A DNA stretch of 9,693 nt from contig CAMELY010000047.1 in the NCBI GenBank assembly GCA_945926565.1, positions 1-9,693 on the forward strand, given 5' to 3'. A program made the position numbers and the translations under genes. The notes under the pieces were generated by a model that saw only the letters and a program-made list of their open reading frames with translations, ran no database searches and was not told where the DNA came from. How positions within the stretch are numbered: position 1 is the stretch's first letter; each line of letters opens with the position of its first letter. This DNA comes from an uncultured Clostridia bacterium (GTDB lineage: Bacteria; Bacillota; Clostridia; Oscillospirales; Oscillospiraceae). This document shows positions 1-5,771 of this stretch, one piece after another.

Positions 1-918
1 CAGCATCGCGTTGTCCACCTGGTTGGGGTAGTTGGTGGCGCCGATGAAGATCACCGACTTGTCCGCAGAGTTGATCCGGTTATAACCGGTGAGGAAAGCG
101 GTGGTGATCGAGGCGGCGTACTCCGGCAGGTCGGGCAGGGAGCGGTTTTTGCACACGCTGTCCACCTCGTCGATAAAGACGATGCAGGGGGCGTTCTTCT
201 CCGCCTCCTCAAACAGCCGGGTGACAATCTTTTCCGCATCGCCTACAAACTTGCTCCGGATATCCGAGCCGTCCAGGGAGATGAACTTGTAGTCCTGGTT
301 CATCAGCTCATGGGCAAAGGCCTCAATAATGTAGGTCTTGCCGCAGCCCGGAGGGCCGATGAAGAAGAAGGAGTGGATATTCTTCATGCCCAAAAAGTCC
401 CGCAGGGCGCTGTTCTGGCTGTCCTTGACACAGCTTCTCAGCTGCTCCTTCAGCTCGCTCATGCCGGACACATCATCAAAGGAGTGCTTGGGGGCAGGCT
501 TGTACCACTTGGCCACATCCTCGTCGGTGACGGCGGAGCGGCCCTTTCCGGCGCCGGACTTGGAGGCGTTGGGGGTGCCTCCCTCGCCGCTGCCCCCTGC
601 CGTGGGACGGGGCGCGGACTTCTGCGGCGCAGCGGCCGCCCTGGCCTGATTGCGCTGGATGTAGTCCTGGTCACAGATCCGGCGGATGGCCTCGATCTGG
701 GCGTTGAGCTCCTGGAGCTTGCTCTGCTGGTAGGCCCGCTCCTCGCCGGTGCTCATCCGGGCCATCTCAGAGCGGAGGTTGGCCGCCTCCTGCAGGTAAG
801 CGCACTCCTCCACGCAGTGCTGGTTGCCATTGTTGATAAAGGCGTTCTCCGCCTTGGCCATGGCCGCCTTGCACTTGCTGTTGGCCGTCTGCTTTCTGGT
901 AAAGTAGTCGTTTCTCAT
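1..918 (-). CDS. Vps4-like classical AAA ATPase with MIT-like N-terminal helical domain (3' end outside window)
   Basis: The frame is open for 306 codons from ATG 918 to base 1 and runs off the window. AGAGGG lies 7 bases before the ATG, and the gene begins 32 bases after its upstream neighbour ends. Residues 5-88 look like three helices, in the size and pattern of an MIT domain (the ESCRT-III-binding domain of Vps4). Residues 92-130 are an Ala/Gly/Ser/Pro-rich linker. The AAA domain starts at FDDVSGM (147-153), followed by Walker A GPPGCGKT (188-195), a pore-loop segment SKFVGDAEKIV (222-232) that matches SKWMGESEKLV of Vps4 in form, Walker B CIVFIDEVDSV (245-255; D250, E251) and sensor 1 GATN (293-296). 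The frame is cut just before the expected arginine fingers. Known for the family: ATP-driven hexamers that thread and remodel protein polymers. Inferred: it acts on the helical proteins encoded just upstream. The AAA call is secure. The meiotic-clade (Vps4/katanin/spastin) placement is likely, and the MIT call is tentative. Confidence 0.93.
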   Translation of the reverse strand, partial: MRNDYFTRKQTANSKCKAAMAKAENAFINNGNQHCVEECAYLQEAANLRSEMARMSTGEERAYQQSKLQELNAQIEAIRRICDQDYIQRNQARAAAAPQKSAPRPTAGGSGEGGTPNASKSGAGKGRSAVTDEDVAKWYKPAPKHSFDDVSGMSELKEQLRSCVKDSQNSALRDFLGMKNIHSFFFIGPPGCGKTYIIEAFAHELMNQDYKFISLDGSDIRSKFVGDAEKIVTRLFEEAEKNAPCIVFIDEVDSVCKNRSLPDLPEYAASITTAFLTGYNRINSADKSVIFIGATNYPNQVDNAML

Positions 919-950
919 CACAGATCCCTCTTTCCGCTGACGGCGCAGCC

Positions 951-1721
951 TCAGTCAATGTCGTCCATCATCTGGTCGTAGTCACTGAAGCCTTCGGTCC
1001 GGATCTCCTCGGCGTACTGGCGCAGATGGTCCGCGCTGGCCTCCACGGCCTTACTCTCCACGCCGCCGGCAGCCGCAGCCCGCTGGAGCATCTTCTCATA
1101 CTCGCTCTCCTCCTCCCGCTGGAAGGCGGACAGGTTCTGATAGGGGCTGTCCAGATCATCGCTGATGCGGATAAACTCGTCCAGGTCGATCTCCCGGCTG
1201 ATGAGCCGCTCCACGTTCTTCTGCCACTCGCCGCCCATGTTCTCCAGGGTATGGCTGTCCAGCACGGAGCCGGTGGTACTCTCTCCGGCTACCTCGTTGG
1301 AAAATTCGTTCATCAGCCGCACCTGCCGGTTGAGGAAGGTGTTGCGCACGCTGGGGGAGGCGCCGTAGAGCCGGTTGAGCAGCTTGAGGGCCTTGCCCAG
1401 GTCGTTCATGTCCCCGGCCAGGACGGCGGAGGAGGACGCGTCCCGCAGGTTCTCCCGGGCCTGCTTGATCAGGGCCAGAGAGCCGCAGGCCAGCTCGATC
1501 TTCTGCCGTGCCCGGTCCCGCATGGTCTTGGAGCTGGAGGCGCTCTCCACGATCATCATCTGCCGCTTGATAAACAGACGGTAGTTCTCCTCCAGGCGGT
1601 TGAGCTCAGCGGTCAGCTCCGCCTCGATCTGCAGGCGGCTCTTTTTCGGCTTGACTACCTTTTTGACTGCCTTTTTCGCCGCGTTCTGGGCCTCGTGCCG
1701 TTTGTCATTCCAAAATCCCAT
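951..1721 (-). CDS. ESCRT-III/CHMP-like helical protein (candidate polymer-forming subunit)
   Basis: This 256-aa protein has an ATG preceded by AAAGGAA at 7 bases. It starts MGFW, then has a strongly basic stretch to residue 29. Long helices follow at about 30-58 and 66-94, then a segment AVLAGDMNDLGKALKLLNRL (99-118), further helices, and an acidic C-terminal half ending in DYDQMMDDID. This resembles ESCRT-III/CHMP proteins: similar length (about 220-250 aa), short hydrophobic N-terminus, basic helical core, acidic tail. The 99-118 segment recalls the CHMP2 region containing TKAMGTMNRQL. Residues 232-241 (ADHLRQYAEEIR region) partly follow an MIM1 helix pattern, the motif bound by MIT domains. 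No signal peptide or membrane segment is seen. The AAA ATPase gene follows after 32 bases. Being a real gene is near certain. ESCRT-III kinship is my inference from pattern and context; a generic helical or PspA-like protein is the alternative. Confidence 0.9.
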   Translation of the reverse strand: MGFWNDKRHEAQNAAKKAVKKVVKPKKSRLQIEAELTAELNRLEENYRLFIKRQMMIVESASSSKTMRDRARQKIELACGSLALIKQARENLRDASSSAVLAGDMNDLGKALKLLNRLYGASPSVRNTFLNRQVRLMNEFSNEVAGESTTGSVLDSHTLENMGGEWQKNVERLISREIDLDEFIRISDDLDSPYQNLSAFQREEESEYEKMLQRAAAAGGVESKAVEASADHLRQYAEEIRTEGFSDYDQMMDDID

Positions 1722-1737
1722 AGTAATATTCCTTTCT

Positions 1738-1756
1738 CGGTTGTCCGGACAATCCG
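1738..1756. repeat. Perfect 12-bp palindrome with extended arms between two operon genes
   Basis: TTGTCCGGACAA (1741-1752) is a perfect palindrome in the 40-base gap between the 378-aa and 256-aa genes. CGG and CCG extend it on either side with one unpaired T. In RNA it could form a small hairpin just upstream of the ribosome binding site of the 256-aa gene. It has no U-tract, so it is not an intrinsic terminator. It could serve as an RNA processing or stability element or a protein site, or be chance. Confidence 0.4.
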
Positions 1757-1761
1757 GCAGC

Positions 1762-2898
1762 TCAGTAGGTCAGTTCCTCTTCCTCAGTCACTTCTTGCGT
1801 CTCCTGGGCAATGTTCTCCAGGATCTGCTCGTTGTGCTGAATCTGCTCCTGCAGAATCCGCTCCCGCTGGGCCCGGCGCTCCGCCTCCAGGCGCTTCTGC
1901 TCCAGCATTCTGCCCTTGGCCTCGGCGTCCCGCAGGGCCTTCTCCTCAATCTCCTGCTCCGCCTTGCGGAAGGCCTCAGAGGTGCGCATCATGCTCATGA
2001 CGACCTCCTCAGAGGCGGCCATGGCCCGGATCTGCTCCGCGCTGCCCCTGGTCTGGGCCCGCAGCTTCTCCGCCTCCTCCTGCATGGAGGCCATCTGATG
2101 GAGCATGTGCTCCTGGGCGGCGGCGATCTTGTCCAGTTCCTCCCGGCTCAGCTTGACGTCCCGCTGGGTGAGCTGAATCCGGCTCTGCTCAATCTGGCTC
2201 TCCAGAGACTGGATCATCTGCTTGTTCCGGGCGATCATCTGCTCCAGCTCGGTGAGGCGGTCCCTCAGATCCAGGGCGTTGTTCATCAGGGTCTGGATCT
2301 CCTGGGCCTTGCCGGTGAAGACGTGACCCACCTCTCCGCCGCAGGTGTCCACCTCTTCTGCGGCGGCAGGCTCCTCCTCCCGCAGGCGGATGGCGGCGGC
2401 CCGGGCAGCCTCCCGCTCCCGGTCCACGCGGACCTGCTCCCGCTCCTGCTGCTCCAGAGAGCGCTTGGCGTTGTCAATGGCCTTGGAGCAGGCGATGATG
2501 GTCGTGTAGATGTCCAGGCGGCTCAGCCGCTTCTCCATCTCCTCCCGCTGATTCTGATGTCTGGGAATCTCGTTGACCCGGACGCTGGTGGCGTAGCCCA
2601 GGGCCAGCAGGCAGGACTCAATCGTCTGCTGGCTGTGGGTGCGGGCCGCCTCGGTCAGCTCGCCGATGATCTTCTCCAGCTCGTGATCCACATTCCAGGT
2701 GTCGGTACGGGTGGTGTCCGCGCTGTTCAGGCTCTTGATAAACTTCTGGAGCTGCGCATTGTATTTGGCCAGATCCATGTCGTCGATCTTGCCCCGGCAG
2801 GGCTGGAAGCTGACTGCCTTCAGCTTTTCCACACACCCCTCCAGAAAGGCCCGATCCTCCGACGCCTTTTTCTTCTGCATATCATCTAACCAGCCCAT
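1762..2898 (-). CDS. Helical/coiled-coil protein with ESCRT-like N-terminus, unknown function
   Basis: This is a 378-aa protein with an ATG preceded by AAAGGAAG. I do not recognise a named family. Residues 1-12 (MGWLDDMQKKKA) give a short hydrophobic then basic start, parallel to MGFWNDKRHEA of the next gene. Residues 13-145 look like a helical domain with several conserved-looking hydrophobic positions. Residues 146-178 are a charged helix rich in Arg and Glu. A Gly-containing break lies at 184-192, and a long coiled coil covers about 196-365. The tail is acidic (EVTEEEELTY). There is no signal peptide or transmembrane helix. The gene lies between the zinc-ribbon gene (58-base gap) and the ESCRT-III-like gene (40-base gap), so co-expression is expected. 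Inferred: a scaffold or second filament subunit that could be handled by the downstream AAA ATPase. PspA/Vipp1-type relatedness is possible but not shown by any motif I can point to. Confidence 0.9.
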   Translation of the reverse strand: MGWLDDMQKKKASEDRAFLEGCVEKLKAVSFQPCRGKIDDMDLAKYNAQLQKFIKSLNSADTTRTDTWNVDHELEKIIGELTEAARTHSQQTIESCLLALGYATSVRVNEIPRHQNQREEMEKRLSRLDIYTTIIACSKAIDNAKRSLEQQEREQVRVDREREAARAAAIRLREEEPAAAEEVDTCGGEVGHVFTGKAQEIQTLMNNALDLRDRLTELEQMIARNKQMIQSLESQIEQSRIQLTQRDVKLSREELDKIAAAQEHMLHQMASMQEEAEKLRAQTRGSAEQIRAMAASEEVVMSMMRTSEAFRKAEQEIEEKALRDAEAKGRMLEQKRLEAERRAQRERILQEQIQHNEQILENIAQETQEVTEEEELTY

Positions 2899-2930
2899 AT
2901 TCTTTCTTCCTTTCCGGTAATTGATTTGAT

Positions 2931-2948
2931 GGGTGCCTGCTCACACCC
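2931..2948. repeat. Short inverted repeat in the gap between two operon genes
   Basis: GGGTG and CACCC (2931-2935 and 2944-2948) form a 5-bp stem with an 8-base loop in the 58-base gap upstream of the 378-aa gene. It is weak and has no U-tract, so it is not a terminator. This is the longest spacer in the operon. It may be chance. Confidence 0.2.
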
Positions 2949-2956
2949 GCGCTGAT

Positions 2957-3490
2957 TTATTCTGCCTCTGCCTCCCGCAGGAAGTCAAAGAGGTTGATCG
3001 TTTCAGATTTCTGATAGCGGCCGGCGGTGCCCAGAGCGAAGGTGACGTCTCCGTTGAGCTCCTTGCGCACTCCCAGCTGCCACTCCTCGCCCCGGCCGGC
3101 GGTGGAAAAGCGCATGGGGCGCAGCGCCTCCCGCTTGCCCGGTTTTTTGATGTGGATGGTCAGCTCCACGCTGTCCACCGTCTTGGCCGCCCGGAAGGCC
3201 TCCGGAATCCAGCTGATCTGGCCGGCAGGGAGATCCTTCCAGGGCTCAAACCAGGCCGCCGACTCGCCGGTTTTCTCCGGCTGCTCGTCCTCGCCGCCGA
3301 GCTTCCACTCATAGACGGTGACGCCCAGCCGGATATCCCCCAGATAGAGCGCTCGATAGCGGTCGGCATAGCTCTCATGTACCTTTTCCAGCTCCGGGGT
3401 CATCTCTCCCAGAACCTCCAGCACCTCAAAGCCACAGCGGGGGCATTCGGACAGATCTCCCGTCTCTCTGCCGCAAACAATACATTTCAT
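2957..3490 (-). CDS. Small protein with N-terminal zinc ribbon and beta-rich C-terminal domain, unknown function
   Basis: This is a 177-aa protein. The start is well set: AAGGAGG lies 7 bases before the ATG. The N-terminus has two CxxC pairs (C3/C6 and C16/C19; MKCIVCG and ECPRCG), a typical small zinc ribbon. A helix follows (about 30-47). Residues 48-170 alternate hydrophobic and polar residues, as in beta strands (for example GVTVYEWKL 56-64, VELTIHI 108-114, DVTFALG 148-154), suggesting a single beta-sandwich or barrel domain. The C-terminus ends in a hydrophobic/acidic helix (INLFDFLREAEAE). No catalytic motif is visible. Zinc ribbons of this kind often mediate protein contacts. Its place between the giant coiled-coil gene (22-base gap) and the 378-aa gene suggests an adaptor in the same complex. 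That role is inferred from position only. Confidence 0.88.
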   Translation of the reverse strand: MKCIVCGRETGDLSECPRCGFEVLEVLGEMTPELEKVHESYADRYRALYLGDIRLGVTVYEWKLGGEDEQPEKTGESAAWFEPWKDLPAGQISWIPEAFRAAKTVDSVELTIHIKKPGKREALRPMRFSTAGRGEEWQLGVRKELNGDVTFALGTAGRYQKSETINLFDFLREAEAE

Positions 3491-3512
3491 CGGTCTTCCT
3501 CCTTCGTTTTGT

Positions 3513-5771
3513 TCAGCTGCTCAGCGCCTCGATCACCTTTTCCTGGTATTCTCTGCGATATTGCTCCAGCTCCCCGGCAATCTGCTCCAGCTTCGCACCG
3601 GGCAGGCTCTTATATTGATCCCCGCCGCCCGCATTGCGCAGGTATTTGAGGTCCTCCTCCATACTCTGGCGCAGCTTGCGCAGCCGGGCTACCTGCTGCT
3701 CCAGCTGATACAGCTGGCCGGTATACTCCTCCACATTGAGCCGTCTCAGCCAGTCCTGATGCTGCTTTTTCTCCTGCTCCAGCTGCAGCCGTCTCCGGTT
3801 CAGCTCGGTCTGCTTTTTGTCCCGCTCCTCCTGCAGGGCCCGGAGCTGTTCCGCCTGGGCCTGGGCCTGTTTCTGAAGCCCGTCGATCTCCCCGTGCAGG
3901 GCGGCCAGCTCTGCCGTATGGCGCTCACGCTCCTGGGAGAGTTTGTCCTTCCAGGCCTGCACCTCTGCCTCGTCCGCCTGGTTGGCCTCCTGGGCGCTGC
4001 GCAGGGCATCCTTCAGCTGGGACAGTCTGGCGTTCAGGGCGCCGTTTCGCTCCTGGGCCTCGGCAATCTTCTGCTCCAGTCCGGCGATCTGTCCCTCCAG
4101 CTCCCGCCGGTATTCGGCAAAGTTGCCTGCCGCCAGGGTCTGCTCCTGCCGCTCCAGCTCCGCCTTTTTCTCGGCGCACACGGTATTGCGCCGGCTGATC
4201 TCCTGACTCTTCTCCCGCAGGTCGTCGGCCAGGGCCCGCTCGGTCACCCGTAGCGTCTCCAGCTCCTTTTCCAGCTGCTGGGTCTCCGCCCAAGCCTTCT
4301 GCAGTCCCTCGTCGAGATCAACCTTCTCCTGCCGCAGCCGGGCCAGGGTCTCCCGCTGCCGGGTCAGGCTGGCCTGAGCCGCGTCATACTCTGCCTGGAA
4401 GGCCTCCTTTTCCGCCTGGGCCTGGGGCAGTTCCGTCCGGGTGAGCTGCTCGTTTCGGCCGGCGGCGGCGGCATTCTCCTGCTCCAGCGCCTGGAGCTGT
4501 GCCTGGGCGGATTGATTCCGGTCAAGCCACGTCTGCATCGTCTCCCGGGCCGCCCCGATCTGATCGTCCAGGCTCTGGCTCAGCGCCTCCTGCTCCGCAC
4601 AGCCGGACTGCAGCTCAGCAAGCTGGGCCTTGGCCGCGGCCGTCTTCAGCGCCAGCTGGTTGAGCCTGCCGGTGTTCTCGCTGTGCAGGTGCTGGGTCTC
4701 CTCCAGGGCGGCGGTGGTCTCTGTCAGTGCCTGGGTCAGGGCGGGCAGCGCCTCGTTTTGCAGCTGCCGCAGCTCAGCGCGGGCGATGTCCAGTCTGGCC
4801 TGATCCTGGCGCAGCCGCTCCTCCAGCGTCTTTGTCTCCCCGAGGCAGGTATTTGTCCCGTTCTGCGCGTCCGTCAGCGCCTGCCGCAGGCTGTCTCTGC
4901 GCTGGATCTCTTTCTGAAGCCGGGCCGTCGCCTGGCCCAGCTGGCCGTCCAGCGCATCGGCCTGGGTCCGGGCCGCCTCCAGCGCCTGATCAATACTTTC
5001 CATCTGCGCCTTTAGCTCCGGCAGGGTCTTCCCCTCCAGCTGTGCCAGCGACGCCCGGTCCGCAGTCAGCTTCTCCCGGCCGCGCTCCAGTTCGGCATTG
5101 GCTCCAGCCAGCTGACCGTCCAGGGTCTCCTGCTCCTGCCGCACCTGGGTCAGGGCTGCGCCCACCGTCCGGCAGCGCTGCTCTGTCTCCGCCCGCTGCC
5201 GGCGGGCCTGGGCCAGGGCTGTCTCGGTGGATTCCGTCTCTTTTGCGGCGCTCTCCAGCGCGGCGGTCAATTCCGCCCGCTGCCGGCGCAGCACCTCCAG
5301 GCGGCTCTGGGCCGCCTCCAGGTCGGGGGTGAGTCTGCCCCGCACCTCCGCCTCCAGGGCGGCGCAGCGGGGCTGAAGCTCCGCCAGGGCCCGCTGGGCG
5401 TCCTGCAGCCCACGGCGCTTTTCCGTCAGAGACCGCTCCAGCTCCCGCTGGCGCTGTTCCGCCTGGGTCAGCTCTTCCAGCTGTTCTCCCGCTTCAGCCA
5501 CCTGGCGCTCCAGCTCCCGGAGCCGTTCGCCCCGCCGGTGGCTGTCGATGAGCTGCCGGTTGCGGCTGCAGATGGGCAAGATCAGCTGCTTGCTGATCCA
5601 GATGAGCTGGGAGAGCAGCTCATCCCCGTCCCGCACCGCCAGGGTGCTGACTGCCGACCCACTCTCCTTCCAGATATCCTCACAGAGCAGGCGAATCAGC
5701 TTGAGCACCTGATCTGCGCAGGCCGGCTCTCCCAGATTGGAGAGCGCCTCTCTTGTCCGGTTCAGATTCAT
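3513..5771 (-). CDS. Very long coiled-coil protein (SMC/tropomyosin-like rod), unknown function
   Basis: This 752-aa protein uses ATG 5771, which overlaps the Hsp70 stop as ATGA. The overlap suggests translational coupling and decides the start over a GTG five codons upstream. Residues 1-75 are a helical head with hydrophobic clusters (VLKLIRLLCEDIW 22-34; LLSQLIWISKQLILPI 52-67). From about 82 to 710 it is almost pure heptad-type sequence rich in Gln, Glu, Leu, Ala and Arg, with few prolines or glycines: a rod that could be tens of nanometres long. A Gly-rich break (NAGGGD near 713) precedes a short C-terminal helical segment. No Walker A, Walker B or ABC signature is present, so this is not an SMC ATPase. 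There is no signal peptide or membrane helix. It probably serves as a scaffold, tether or filament in the operon's complex. Direct coupling to Hsp70 suggests the two are made together and perhaps bind. Confidence 0.92.
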   Translation of the reverse strand: MNLNRTREALSNLGEPACADQVLKLIRLLCEDIWKESGSAVSTLAVRDGDELLSQLIWISKQLILPICSRNRQLIDSHRRGERLRELERQVAEAGEQLEELTQAEQRQRELERSLTEKRRGLQDAQRALAELQPRCAALEAEVRGRLTPDLEAAQSRLEVLRRQRAELTAALESAAKETESTETALAQARRQRAETEQRCRTVGAALTQVRQEQETLDGQLAGANAELERGREKLTADRASLAQLEGKTLPELKAQMESIDQALEAARTQADALDGQLGQATARLQKEIQRRDSLRQALTDAQNGTNTCLGETKTLEERLRQDQARLDIARAELRQLQNEALPALTQALTETTAALEETQHLHSENTGRLNQLALKTAAAKAQLAELQSGCAEQEALSQSLDDQIGAARETMQTWLDRNQSAQAQLQALEQENAAAAGRNEQLTRTELPQAQAEKEAFQAEYDAAQASLTRQRETLARLRQEKVDLDEGLQKAWAETQQLEKELETLRVTERALADDLREKSQEISRRNTVCAEKKAELERQEQTLAAGNFAEYRRELEGQIAGLEQKIAEAQERNGALNARLSQLKDALRSAQEANQADEAEVQAWKDKLSQERERHTAELAALHGEIDGLQKQAQAQAEQLRALQEERDKKQTELNRRRLQLEQEKKQHQDWLRRLNVEEYTGQLYQLEQQVARLRKLRQSMEEDLKYLRNAGGGDQYKSLPGAKLEQIAGELEQYRREYQEKVIEALSS

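Noticed and set aside
1026..2000. Plus-strand 324-codon open frame across the 256-aa gene and its spacer
   Set aside because: It spans two real minus-strand genes, has no ribosome site, and ends in Pro/Ala-rich nonsense-like sequence.
1600..2889. Plus-strand 429-codon open frame opposite the 378-aa gene
   Set aside because: The Leu-rich, repetitive translation is what Gln/Glu/Arg-rich coiled-coil codons give on the opposite strand. The minus-strand gene has a ribosome site and operon spacing.
3561..5400. Tandem repeats in the Gln/Glu-rich coiled-coil region
   Set aside because: The repeated look (CTGCTCCAGC-type words) comes from heptad codon usage; I find no repeat with a constant unit length.
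3513..5771. SMC-type chromosome ATPase
   Set aside because: The rod looks SMC-like but there is no Walker A, Walker B, signature motif or hinge domain.
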